Below, piece by piece: positions 51,293 to 59,596 of a DNA stretch of 64,000 nt (its first letter is position 1; each line of letters opens with the position of its first letter). The notes under the pieces are model-generated. The model did no database searches. It was not told the origin of the DNA and saw only the letters and a program-made list of their open reading frames with translations. The stretch covers positions 186,001 to 250,000 of the forward strand of contig NZ_BSSM01000010.1 in NCBI RefSeq assembly GCF_030269125.1. Reading direction: 5' to 3'. Both the position numbers and the translations under genes were made by a program. The DNA comes from Streptomyces hygroscopicus subsp. hygroscopicus (GTDB lineage Bacteria > Actinomycetota > Actinomycetes > Streptomycetales > Streptomycetaceae).

Positions 51293-51519
51293 GCCTTTAT
51301 TCGCTCATCAGTACGTCGCACAAATGGTCGCTTCTGTGGGGCCGGTGGTCATTAACCGGTCACACGAGGGGGGAATCTCGGCATCATGGGTAGTGAGTGA
51401 CCCAAATCCGTTCCCACGGGGGGCAGTTGTGGTGCTGAATGGGAAGTGCGGGATAGGTGAAGACGCGCACCGGACCCACCCGGGCGGCGCGTATCCGGCG
51501 GCTGAGAGGGGTTTGTTCT
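51293..51519. other. Upstream region of the terpene synthase gene
   Basis: The region is richer in A/T than its surroundings. It contains CCGGTGGTCATTAACCGG, a short dyad at 51340-51357, and GGATAGGTG near 51451, but no certain promoter. The S. coelicolor equivalent is expected to be growth-phase controlled. No gene is seen. Confidence 0.4.
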
Positions 51520-52605
51520 GTGCAAGCTTTCCCACACAGCACCACAGAGGCGACAACGGCGGTCGTGGTACCACCCTCACTGGCACTACCGGTGATCGAG
51601 TCCGGCTTTCCACGGCAACTGCATCCGTATTGGCCGCGGCTCCAGGAGAAGACCCGCCTGTGGCTGCTGGAAAAACGCCTGATGCCGGAAGACAAGGTGC
51701 GGGAGTACGCGGACAGTCTGCGCTACACCGACCTGATGGCGGGCTACTACACGGACGCCGCCGACGAGGTACTCCAGGCCATAGCGGACTACAGCGCCTG
51801 GTTCTTCGTCTGGGACGACCGGCACGACCGGGACATCGTGCACGCCCGCGCGGGCGACTGGCGGCGGCTGCGCCACCGGCTGCACACGGCACTCGACGCC
51901 CCCCGGCACCATCTGCACCACCCGGACCCGCTGGTCGCGGGCTTCGCCGACAGCGTGCTGCGGCTCTACGGATTCCTGCCTGGCACCTGGAACCAGCGTT
52001 TCGCCCGGCACTTCCACGCGGTCATCGAGGCCTATGACCGTGAATTCGACAATCGCATCCAGGGATATGTTCCCGACGTCGATGAATACCTCGCCCTGCG
52101 TCGGCTGACCTTCGCACACTGGATCTGGACCGACCTGCTCGAACCCAGTGCCGGATGCGAACTCCCGGACCCCGTGAGGAAAAATCCCGCGTATCGCCGG
52201 GCCGCACTGCTGAGTCAGGAATTCGCCGCCTGGTACAACGATCTGTGCTCACTCCCGAAGGAAATAGCGGGCGACGAGGTCCACAATCTCGGAATCAGTC
52301 TCATCACCCATGAGGGGCTGTCTCTGGGGGAGGCGGTGGACGACCTCAGACGGCGCGTCGAGACATGTGTCGACGAGTTCCTCGAAGCCGAAAGCGAAGC
52401 CCTTCGGTTCGCGGATGCACTTGCCGACGGCACAGTCCAGGGAAAGGAGTGGAGCGCCGCCGTCCGCACGTGCGTCGGCAACATGCGCAACTGGTTCAGC
52501 TCGGTCTACTGGTTCCACCACGAGTCCGGCCGGTACATGGTGGACAGCTGGGCCGACCGCTCCACGCCCCCGTACGTCACGAACGAAGCGGCAGGTGAGA
52601 AATGA
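51520..52605 (+). CDS. eizS: Epi-isozizaene synthase (sesquiterpene cyclase)
   Basis: 361 residues from GTG 51520 with GAGAGGGG upstream; the length equals that of the S. coelicolor enzyme (SCO5222). The Asp-rich metal motif is D99-D-R-H-D103, and the NSE motif has Asn240, Ser244 and Glu248 in NDLCSLPKE. HLHHPDPLVAGFADS and the long shared stretch around NWFSSVYWFHHESGRYMVD leave little doubt. It cyclises farnesyl diphosphate to epi-isozizaene, the precursor of the antibiotic albaflavenone. The next gene overlaps it by four bases. Confidence 0.95.
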   Translation: MQAFPHSTTEATTAVVVPPSLALPVIESGFPRQLHPYWPRLQEKTRLWLLEKRLMPEDKVREYADSLRYTDLMAGYYTDAADEVLQAIADYSAWFFVWDDRHDRDIVHARAGDWRRLRHRLHTALDAPRHHLHHPDPLVAGFADSVLRLYGFLPGTWNQRFARHFHAVIEAYDREFDNRIQGYVPDVDEYLALRRLTFAHWIWTDLLEPSAGCELPDPVRKNPAYRRAALLSQEFAAWYNDLCSLPKEIAGDEVHNLGISLITHEGLSLGEAVDDLRRRVETCVDEFLEAESEALRFADALADGTVQGKEWSAAVRTCVGNMRNWFSSVYWFHHESGRYMVDSWADRSTPPYVTNEAAGEK

Positions 52606-53975
52606 CCGTAGAGTCCGTCCAGCCCGAGACCTCCGCCGCCCCGGCGGAGCTGCGTGAACCGCCCCTGGCCGGCGGTGCCGTACCGGTCTTCGGACACGGC
52701 CTCCAACTGGTGCGCGATCCGCTGGACTTCATGTCCTCGCTGCGCGCCCACGGCGACATCGTGCGCCTCAGGCTCGGTCCCAAGACCGTCTACGCCGTCA
52801 CCACCCCGGAGCTGACGGGCGCGCTCGCCCTCAGTCCCGACTTCAAGATCGACGGCCCGGTGTGGGAGTCGTTGGTGGGCCTGCTCGGCGAGGAGGGCGT
52901 GGCCACCGCCAACGGCCCCCGCCACCGCCGCCAGCGCCGCACCATCCAACCCGCGTTCCGGATGGACGCCATACCCAACTACGGCTCGATCATGGAGGAG
53001 GAGGCGCACGCGCTGACCGAGCGCTGGCGCCCCGGCGAGGTCATCGACTGCACGTCCGAGTCCTTCCGGGTGGCCGTGCGCATGGCCGCCCGCTGCCTGC
53101 TGCGCGGCGAGTTCATGGACGAGCGCGCCGAGCGGCTGAGCACCGACCTCGCCACCGTCTTCCGTGGTATGTACCGCCGGATGGTGGTGCCGCTGGGACC
53201 CCTGTACAAGCTGCCGTTTCCGGCCAACCGCGAATTCAACCGCGCACTGGCCGATTTGCATCTGCTCGTGGACGAGATCGTCGCCGAGCGGAGGGCGTCC
53301 GGTCAAAAGCCGGACGATTTGCTGACGGCATTGCTGGAGGCGAAGGACGACAATGGCGACCTCATCGGGGAACAGGAGATCCACGACCAGGTGGTCGCGA
53401 TAATCACCCCCGGCGCCGAAACGATCGCGTCCACGATCATGTGGCTGCTCCAGGCGCTCGCGGAACACCCGGAGCACGCGCAGAAGGTGCGCGCCGAGGT
53501 CGAATCCGTGACCGGCGGTCAGCCCGTTGGATTCGAGCACGTCCGCTCCCTCAGGCACACCAACAATGTGATCCTGGAGGCCATCCGGCTGCGTCCCGCC
53601 GTATGGATTCTGACCCGCCGGGCGACCGCCGACACCGCGCTCGGGGACTATCGCATTCCGGCTGGGGCGGACATCATCTACAGCCCGTACGCCATTCAGC
53701 GCGACGCCCGCTCGTACGACCGCCACCTCGACTTCGACCCGGACCGCTGGCTTCCGGACCGGGCCAAGGACGTGCCGAAGTACGCCATGAGCCCCTTCAG
53801 CGTCGGCAACCGCAAGTGCCCCAGCGACCACTTCTCGATGGCCCAGTTGAGTCTGATCACCGCGGCGATCTCGGCCAAGTACCGCTTCGAGCCGGCCGAG
53901 GAGTCCGACAGCGCCATCCGGGTCGGCATCACGCTGCGCCCGAACAACCTGCGGCTGCGGCCGCGGCCCTGGTGA
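52602..53975 (+). CDS. Cytochrome P450 CYP170A-type, epi-isozizaene hydroxylase (albaflavenone synthase)
   Basis: 457 residues, ATGA overlap with eizS. P450 signatures: the I-helix IITPGAETIASTI, ExxR in EAIRLRP and the heme loop FSVGNRKCPSDHF with Cys406. It corresponds to S. coelicolor CYP170A1 (SCO5223), which oxidises epi-isozizaene twice to albaflavenone and is reported to moonlight as a farnesene synthase. No redox partner gene is nearby. The two-gene cluster is complete; no further tailoring or resistance gene is present. Confidence 0.93.
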   Translation: MTVESVQPETSAAPAELREPPLAGGAVPVFGHGLQLVRDPLDFMSSLRAHGDIVRLRLGPKTVYAVTTPELTGALALSPDFKIDGPVWESLVGLLGEEGVATANGPRHRRQRRTIQPAFRMDAIPNYGSIMEEEAHALTERWRPGEVIDCTSESFRVAVRMAARCLLRGEFMDERAERLSTDLATVFRGMYRRMVVPLGPLYKLPFPANREFNRALADLHLLVDEIVAERRASGQKPDDLLTALLEAKDDNGDLIGEQEIHDQVVAIITPGAETIASTIMWLLQALAEHPEHAQKVRAEVESVTGGQPVGFEHVRSLRHTNNVILEAIRLRPAVWILTRRATADTALGDYRIPAGADIIYSPYAIQRDARSYDRHLDFDPDRWLPDRAKDVPKYAMSPFSVGNRKCPSDHFSMAQLSLITAAISAKYRFEPAEESDSAIRVGITLRPNNLRLRPRPW

Positions 53976-54008
53976 GGGACCCGGGGTGACGCCGCTACCG
54001 GCGCGCGG

Positions 54009-54971
54009 TCAGGCGGCCTGCGGGCCCCGGAACGCGCGCCGGTAGGCGTTCGGCGTGGTGCCGAGCGCCCGCACGAACTGGTGGCGCAGCGCGGCCGCCG
54101 TACCGAACCCGGTGCGCGCGGCGATCGCGTCCATCGTCTCGTCCGTGCCCTCCAGCAACTCTTGTGCGCGCAGCACCCGTTGGCGCAGGATCCAGCGGTA
54201 GGGCGTGGTCCCGGTCTCCTGCTGGAAACGGCGGGCGAAGGTGCGCGGCGCCATGTGGGCGCGGGCGGCGAGCTGTTCGACGGTCACCTCCACGTCGAGG
54301 TGCCCCTCCATCCACACCAGGACCTCGCCGACGGTGTCGCACGGGGCCTTGGGCAGCGGCCTCTCGATGTACTGGGCCTGGCCGCCGTCCCGGTGCGGGG
54401 GGACCACCATCCGCCGGGCGATCTTGTTGGCGACCTCCGGGCCCTGCTCCTTGCGCACCAGGTGCAGACAGGCGTCGATACCGGCCGCGGTACCCGCGGA
54501 GGTGATCACGGGGTCCTCGTCCACGTACAGCACGTCCGGTTCGACGGCGAGCCGCGGATAGCGCCGGGCCAGCTGCTCGGCGTGGTGCCAGTGCACCGCG
54601 CACCGCCGCCCGTCCAGCAGCCCCGCGGCGGCCAGCACGAAGACCCCGGAACAGACGCTGAGCACCCGGCAGCCCCGCTCGACCGCCCGTCGCAGCGCCG
54701 CGAGCAGCTCGGGCGGATACTCCCGGTCCACATAGCTCTCGCCGGCGGGCACGGCGATCAGATCGGCCTCCTCCAGCCGCTCCAGGCCGTGCGGCGTGGA
54801 GACGGTGAACCCGCAGTGGGTGCCGAGTTCGGGTCCCTCGGCCGAGACCACGGCGAAGTCGTACACCGGCAGCCCCTCGTCGCTGCGGTCGATGCCGAAG
54901 ACCTCGCAGACGACGCCCAGCTCGAAGGGGTGCACTCCGTTCAGCAGCACGGCGGCCACGTTCTTGAGCAT
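54009..54971 (-). CDS. nrdS: AraC-family regulator with N-terminal DJ-1/PfpI domain (NrdS)
   Basis: 320 residues from ATG 54971. An N-terminal glutamine amidotransferase-like (DJ-1/PfpI) domain (about 1-180), with CSGVFVLAAAGLL holding the nucleophile-like Cys, is followed by two AraC helix-turn-helix units (VEQLAARAHMAPRTFARRF and DAIAARTGFGTAAALRHQF). It lies downstream of nrdA-nrdB in the same direction, as nrdS of the S. coelicolor nrdABS operon does. Its targets are not certain; a spacer of 256 bases separates it from nrdB, so it may have its own promoter. Confidence 0.85.
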   Translation of the reverse strand: MLKNVAAVLLNGVHPFELGVVCEVFGIDRSDEGLPVYDFAVVSAEGPELGTHCGFTVSTPHGLERLEEADLIAVPAGESYVDREYPPELLAALRRAVERGCRVLSVCSGVFVLAAAGLLDGRRCAVHWHHAEQLARRYPRLAVEPDVLYVDEDPVITSAGTAAGIDACLHLVRKEQGPEVANKIARRMVVPPHRDGGQAQYIERPLPKAPCDTVGEVLVWMEGHLDVEVTVEQLAARAHMAPRTFARRFQQETGTTPYRWILRQRVLRAQELLEGTDETMDAIAARTGFGTAAALRHQFVRALGTTPNAYRRAFRGPQAA

Positions 54972-55031
54972 GCCACCAGTATGCCTCGATGCTGGCAGTA
55001 ATTCGATGGAGTGCGGCAGTCCTGCCACTCC

Positions 55032-55049
55032 CGGACAGCAGTGTCCGGC
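55032..55049 (+). promoter_or_regulatory. Inverted repeat between nrdS and the small ORF
   Basis: CCGGACA and TGTCCGG flank GCAG (55032-55049), nested within GTCCTGCC ... GGCAGGAC (55020-55055). The dyad lies just before the small membrane-protein start and 60-80 bases upstream of nrdS, a fitting place for a regulator site. Confidence 0.5.
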
Positions 55050-55063
55050 AGGACAGTGGTGGC

Positions 55064-55315
55064 ATGACCGGAAACCAGATCCAAGGCCTGATCGGAATGA
55101 CCGCCACCCTCGCGATCCTCGTCCTCCTGGTCCTTCCCTCCGTGCTCGGCATCCTGCGCGACAGGCGCATCGACCGGCAGATCAGGAAGGCCCAGGAGGC
55201 CCGGGAGACTCGCGGAGAGAAGGAGGCTCAGAAGTCCTCGTCCAGGTCGACGGTGCCCTCCACCGCCACCTGGTACGCCGACGGACGGCGCTCGAAGAAG
55301 TTGGTCAGCTCCTGA
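55064..55315 (+). CDS. Possible small membrane protein opposite the nrdB end
   Basis: 83 residues from ATG 55064. Residues about 9-30 form one hydrophobic helix (LIGMTATLAILVLLVLPSVL), followed by a strongly basic/acidic segment RDRRIDRQIRKAQEARETRG. The last 29 codons run through the 3' end of nrdB on the other strand, so that tail looks like an accidental read. The helix and charged tail are typical of real Streptomyces small membrane proteins. Moderate support only. Confidence 0.5.
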   Translation: MTGNQIQGLIGMTATLAILVLLVLPSVLGILRDRRIDRQIRKAQEARETRGEKEAQKSSSRSTVPSTATWYADGRRSKKLVSS

Positions 55316-56238
55316 ACGCCCTGGAGCTCCATGAAGGAGAAGGGGTTCTCGGAGCCGTAGACCGGCGCGAAGCCCAGCCGGGTCAGACGCTGGTCGGCCA
55401 CGCACTCCAGGTACTGCCGCATCGAGTCGGTGTTCATGCCCGGGAGGCCGTCACCGCACAGGTCGCGCGCGAACTGCAGCTCGGCCGCGACGGCCTCCCG
55501 CAGCATGTCGGTGACCTCCTGCTGGAGCTGGTCGTCGAACAGCTCCGGCTCCTCCTTGCGGACGGTGTCGACCACCTCGAAGGCGAAGGACATGTGCATC
55601 GTCTCGTCGCGGAACACCCAGTTGGTGCCGGTGGCGAGCCCGTGCAGCAGACCCCGGCTGCGGAACCAGTAGACGTACGCGAACGCGCCGTAGAAGAACA
55701 GGCCCTCGATGCACGCGGCGAAGCAGATCAGGTTGAGCAGGAAGCGCCGGCGGTCCGCCCGCGTCTCCAGGCGGTCGATCCTGTCCACCGAGTCGATCCA
55801 CTTGAAGCAGAACTCGGCCTTCTCCCGGATCGAGGGGATGTTCTCGACGGCCGCGAACGCCGCCGCGCGGTCCTCCGGGTCGGGCAGGTAGGTGTCCAGC
55901 AGCGTCAGATAGAACTGGACGTGCACCGCCTCCTCGAAGAGCTGACGGCTCAGGTACAGCCGCGCCTCGGGGGAGTTGATGTGCTTGTACAGGGTCAGCA
56001 CCAGGTTGTTGGCGACGATCGAGTCACCCGTCGCGAAGAACGCGACCAGGCGGCCGATCAGGTGCTGCTCGGCAGGGCTCAGCTTCGCGAGGTCGGCGAC
56101 GTCCGAGTGGAGGTCGACCTCCTCCACGGTCCAGGTGTTCTTGATGGCGTCCCGGTAGCGCTCGTAGAAGTCCGGGTAGCGCATGGGACGCAGGGTCAGT
56201 TCGAAGCCCGGGTCGAGGAGGTTCTGGTTACGGGTCAT
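55228..56238 (-). CDS. nrdB: Class Ia ribonucleotide reductase, small (radical) subunit
   Basis: 336 residues from ATG 56238. Diiron-ligand helices include FEEAVHVQFYLTLLDTY and DETMHMSFAFEVVD, with ENIPSIREKAEFCFKWID typical of NrdB. It houses the radical cofactor and pairs with NrdA. It follows nrdA after 56 bases, most of which is one copy of an interspersed repeat. Together they form the oxygen-dependent reductase that the B12 riboswitch shuts off when the cobalamin-dependent enzyme can work. Confidence 0.94.
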   Translation of the reverse strand: MTRNQNLLDPGFELTLRPMRYPDFYERYRDAIKNTWTVEEVDLHSDVADLAKLSPAEQHLIGRLVAFFATGDSIVANNLVLTLYKHINSPEARLYLSRQLFEEAVHVQFYLTLLDTYLPDPEDRAAAFAAVENIPSIREKAEFCFKWIDSVDRIDRLETRADRRRFLLNLICFAACIEGLFFYGAFAYVYWFRSRGLLHGLATGTNWVFRDETMHMSFAFEVVDTVRKEEPELFDDQLQQEVTDMLREAVAAELQFARDLCGDGLPGMNTDSMRQYLECVADQRLTRLGFAPVYGSENPFSFMELQGVQELTNFFERRPSAYQVAVEGTVDLDEDF

Positions 56239-56242
56239 CGCT

Positions 56243-56292
56243 GTCGGCGCGGAGCGCCGTCCTCCAGGGGTGGTGGTCGGGTGACGGGCGGG
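56243..56292 (+). repeat. Third copy of the 49-base interspersed repeat
   Basis: The copy matches 30541-30642: GTCGGCGCGGAGCGCCGTC then GGGGTGGTGGTCGGGTGACG. It fills the whole nrdA-nrdB spacer. On the transcribed strand it may form a small hairpin. Confidence 0.85.
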
Positions 56293-56294
56293 CA

Positions 56295-58652
56295 TTACTG
56301 GCAGGCCTCGCAGGACTCGGGGTTCTCCAGGGAGCAGGCGACGGCATCCGGGTCGGCGACCTGCTGGACGGGGATGGTCTTCTGCGCCTGGGCGGCGCGG
56401 GCGATGCGGGTCGCCGGGCGCGAGCGCAGGTAGTACGTCGTCTTCAGCCCGGACTTCCAGGCGTAGGCGTACATCGAGGAGAGCTTGCCGATCGTCGGCG
56501 TCTCCAGGAACAGGTTCAGGGACTGCGCCTGGTCGAGGAACGGGGTGCGCGCCGCCGCCATGTCGATCAGGCCGCGCTGCGGGATCTCCCACGCCGTGCG
56601 GTACAGCTCGCGCACGTCCGCCGGCACCCAGGTGAAGCCCTGCACCGAGCCGTTGGACTCGCGCAGCGCCTCCCGGGTCTGCGCGTCCCACACGCCGAGC
56701 TTCTTCAGGTCGTCGACGAGGTACGAGTTGACCTGGAGGAACTCACCGGACAGCGTCTCGCGCTTGAACAGGTTGGACACCTGCGGCTCGATGCACTCGT
56801 AGACGCCCGCGATGGAGGCGATGGTGGCCGTCGGGGCGATGGCCAGCAGCAGCGAGTTGCGCAGGCCGACCGCCGCGATGCGCGTCCGCAGCGCCGCCCA
56901 GCGCTCGGGCCAGGTCTCCTCGACGTCGTAGTGGTCGGGGTGCAGCACACCGCGCGCGGTACGGGTCTTGTCCCAGGCCGGCAGCGGGCCGTTGCGCTCG
57001 GCGAGGTCGGCGGATGCCTCGTAGGCGGCGAGCATGATCCGCTCGGCGATCCGGGTGGACAGGGCCTTCGCCTCGGGGGAGTCGAAGGGCAGGCGCAGCT
57101 TGAAGAAGACGTCCTGCAGTCCCATGGCGCCGAGGCCGACCGGGCGCCACTTGGCGTTGGAGCGGCCCGCCTGCTCGGTCGGGTAGAAGTTGATGTCCAC
57201 GACGCGGTCGAGGAAGGTGACGGCGGTGCGGACGGTCTGGTCCAGGCGCGTCCAGTCGATGTCCCCGTCGGCCACGAAGGCCCCCAGGTTGACGGAGCCC
57301 AGGTTGCAGACCGCCGTCTCGCCGTCGTTCGTGACCTCCAGGATCTCCGTGCAGAGGTTGGAGGAGTGGATGACCTGGCCCGGCTCGGCGGTCTGGTTGG
57401 CGGTGCGGTTGGCGGCGTCCTTGAAGGTCATCCAGCCCTGGCCGGTCTGCGCGAGGGTGCGCATCATGCGGCCGTACAGCTCACGGGCGGGCATGGTCTT
57501 CTTCGCGAGTCCCGCCTCCTCGGCCCCGCGGTAGGCGGCGTCGAACTCCGCGCCGTACAGGTCCACCAGCTCGGGCACGTCCGCCGGGGAGAACAGCGAC
57601 CACTGCTCGTCGGCGTTGACGCGGCGCATGAACTCGTCCGGCACCCAGTGCGCGAGGTTCAGGTTGTGCGTACGGCGGGCGTCCTCACCGGTGTTGTCCC
57701 GCAGCTCCAGGAACTCCTCGATGTCCGAGTGCCAGGTCTCCAGGTACACCGCGGCCGCGCCCTTGCGCCGGCCGCCCTGGTTCACGGCGGCGACCGAGGC
57801 GTCCAGGGTCTTCAGGAACGGCACGATGCCGTTGGAGTGCCCGTTGGTACCCCGGATCAGCGAACCGCGGGCGCGGATACGGGAGTACGAGAGACCGATG
57901 CCGCCGGCGTGCTTGGAGAGCCGGGCGACCTGGTGGTAGCGGTCGTAGATGGAGTCCAGCTCGTCCAGCGGGGAGTCGAGGAGGTAGCACGACGACATCT
58001 GGGGGTGCCGGGTGCCGGAGTTGAACAGCGTGGGCGAGGAGGGCAGGTAGTCGAGCCGGCTCATGAGCCGGTAGAGCGCGGCGACCTCGTCCACCGAGCG
58101 GACGGAGTCGTCCTCGGCGAGCCCGGCGGCGACCCGCAGCATGAAGTGCTGGGGGGTCTCGACGACCTTGCGGGTGATGGGGTGGCGCAGCAGGTAGCGG
58201 CTGTGCAGGGTGCGCAGGCCGAAGTAGCCGAAGCGGTCGTCGGCGGCCGTGTCGATCAGGGCGTCGAGGCGGGCGGCGTGGACGCGCGCGAACTCGGCCG
58301 TCCGGTCGGCGATGAGCCCCTCGCGGTGTCCGACGGCGACCGACTCGGTGAACGAGGTCACGCCCTGCGAGGCGGCCTCGTCGCGGATGGAGAGGGTGAG
58401 CAGCCGGGCGGCGAGCCGCGAGTACGCGGGGTCGTCGGAGATCAGTCCGGCCGCGGCCTCCGTCGCGAGTTCGCGCAGCTCCGCCTCGTCGGCGTGGGCC
58501 GAGCGGCCGCGCAGCGCGGCGGCGGCGATCCGGCCGGGGTCGGCGTCGGGGAGGTCCCCGGTCAGCTCGGTCAGGGTCCGCAGCAGCGCGGCACCGGGAC
58601 CGTCGTTCTCCAGGCCTGGGGCTGAAGCCGGGTCTGCTGGCGCGATGGTCAC
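56295..58652 (-). CDS. nrdA: Class Ia ribonucleotide reductase, large catalytic subunit
   Basis: 785 residues from GTG 58652, with GGGAGAG upstream. Catalytic features: the active-site segment around SSNLCTEILEV and NLGSVNLGAF, the radical-transfer tyrosines near the C-terminus, and CEACQ at the very end, the Cys pair that reduces the active site. Length and order match class Ia NrdA. It reduces ribonucleoside diphosphates for DNA synthesis. A cobalamin riboswitch and two NrdR boxes precede it. Confidence 0.95.
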   Translation of the reverse strand: MTIAPADPASAPGLENDGPGAALLRTLTELTGDLPDADPGRIAAAALRGRSAHADEAELRELATEAAAGLISDDPAYSRLAARLLTLSIRDEAASQGVTSFTESVAVGHREGLIADRTAEFARVHAARLDALIDTAADDRFGYFGLRTLHSRYLLRHPITRKVVETPQHFMLRVAAGLAEDDSVRSVDEVAALYRLMSRLDYLPSSPTLFNSGTRHPQMSSCYLLDSPLDELDSIYDRYHQVARLSKHAGGIGLSYSRIRARGSLIRGTNGHSNGIVPFLKTLDASVAAVNQGGRRKGAAAVYLETWHSDIEEFLELRDNTGEDARRTHNLNLAHWVPDEFMRRVNADEQWSLFSPADVPELVDLYGAEFDAAYRGAEEAGLAKKTMPARELYGRMMRTLAQTGQGWMTFKDAANRTANQTAEPGQVIHSSNLCTEILEVTNDGETAVCNLGSVNLGAFVADGDIDWTRLDQTVRTAVTFLDRVVDINFYPTEQAGRSNAKWRPVGLGAMGLQDVFFKLRLPFDSPEAKALSTRIAERIMLAAYEASADLAERNGPLPAWDKTRTARGVLHPDHYDVEETWPERWAALRTRIAAVGLRNSLLLAIAPTATIASIAGVYECIEPQVSNLFKRETLSGEFLQVNSYLVDDLKKLGVWDAQTREALRESNGSVQGFTWVPADVRELYRTAWEIPQRGLIDMAAARTPFLDQAQSLNLFLETPTIGKLSSMYAYAWKSGLKTTYYLRSRPATRIARAAQAQKTIPVQQVADPDAVACSLENPESCEACQ

Positions 58653-58784
58653 GTGGGGCTCTCCCTCGCTCGGCACGGGGCCTGGCGGAGGGCAGGGGGC
58701 AGCCACGAGCGCGCACGGCGTCGCGTCCACCGGCCCACTCCACGAGGCCCGGACGTCTCAGAGCGCCCGAACCGGCCGGCCGGG

Positions 58785-58895
58785 CGCGTGCTGCCGGCAG
58801 GTCCTCGGACTGACTCCTGTGCGCGGATGCGCACAAGTACACCGTTGCGGGACAGTTCCGGATTCCCACCGGATTCCCCTGCGACGACAGCGAGC
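58785..58895 (-). ncRNA. Cobalamin (B12) riboswitch in the nrdA leader
   Basis: On the minus strand the leader carries GGTGGGAATCCGGAACTGTC then CCGCAACGGTG, the cobalamin element core, followed by a hairpin (GTGCGCATCCGCGCAC) and a B12-box-like GTCCGAGGACCTGCCGGC. The same arrangement is known upstream of nrdABS in S. coelicolor, where B12 turns the class Ia genes off. The rest of the leader, down to 58653, is GC-rich and would hold the expression platform. Confidence 0.88.
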
Positions 58896-58899
58896 ATGA

Positions 58900-58946
58900 G
58901 CATACATCTAGTGCCGGGCCGTCATGCCACCCCCAGATGTTGTGTC
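58900..58946 (-). promoter_or_regulatory. Pair of NrdR boxes overlapping the nrdA promoter
   Basis: Box 1 (58931-58946) contains CCAGATGTTGTGTC and box 2 (58900-58915) contains CATACATCTAGTGCC, both matching the ACACWAGATSTWGTGT-type consensus in most positions. Their centres are 31 bases apart, three helical turns, as for known NrdR box pairs. A TATGCT -10 (58898-58903, minus strand) overlaps box 2. Confidence 0.82.
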
Positions 58947-58956
58947 GCCACCGGTA

Positions 58957-59463
58957 TCAGAGCGTCAACTCATAGGTGAGCAGAGTGATGTCGTCCAGCT
59001 CCGGGAGGGGCTGCCAGTCCCGCTCGGGCGTGCGCGTGAAGCCCAGGCGCTCGTAGATGCGGTGGGCGCCGCGCATGGTCCGCTGCGTGGAGAGCACGAT
59101 CGCGCGGCAGCCCTCCCTGGCGCGCGCCCGCTCCACACAGGCCCGCACGAGCGCCTCGCCGGCACCCCGGCCGCGGGCCGCCTTGTCCACGGCCAGCATG
59201 CGGATCTCGGCCTCTTCGGGGCGGGCGATGTCGGCCATGGCGCCGGGGGAGGGTACGAAGGTGACACCGCCGAGAAGGACGTCGTCGGCGGTGGCCACGA
59301 GGACCTCGGCCGCCGAGGCCCTCTTGGCCACGTCCTTGAGTTCGTCGAGGTAGCTGTCGCTCTCGCCGAAGTCCAGGAGACCGTCGTCGAGGTAGGCCCG
59401 CGCGGTGATCTCGCCGAGTGCGTCGTATTCGGCGGGGAGGGCGCGGCGGATGTGAAGGGTCAT
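58957..59463 (-). CDS. GNAT family N-acetyltransferase
   Basis: 168 residues. The acetyl-CoA-binding motif is clear: EIRMLAVDKAARGRGAGEAL (about 87-106), then RIYERLGFTRTPER. The acceptor substrate is unknown. The gene ends ten bases before the first NrdR box of nrdA. GTCGTGCAGACTCACCGCC-type sequence precedes the ATG with no strong ribosome binding site. Confidence 0.88.
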   Translation of the reverse strand: MTLHIRRALPAEYDALGEITARAYLDDGLLDFGESDSYLDELKDVAKRASAAEVLVATADDVLLGGVTFVPSPGAMADIARPEEAEIRMLAVDKAARGRGAGEALVRACVERARAREGCRAIVLSTQRTMRGAHRIYERLGFTRTPERDWQPLPELDDITLLTYELTL

Positions 59464-59596
59464 GGCGGTGAGTCTGCACGACGGCGGGCCGCCGGAGCAT
59501 GTGCTTTCCGGCGGCCCGCCGCGGGTTGTCCGTGGTGGGCGGTGTTCACGCGGCGCAGCCGCATGCCGATACCGCCCCGCGCCTCTTCGGGGCGCT

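Noticed and set aside
51370..51396. Sigma-R promoter before eizS
   Set aside because: GGGAAT is present at about 51370 but the bases 18 positions later are GAG, not GTT.
51520..53975. Larger terpene biosynthetic cluster
   Set aside because: Only the cyclase and P450 are present; flanking genes (def, nrdS) are housekeeping, and no isoprenoid precursor or regulator gene is linked.
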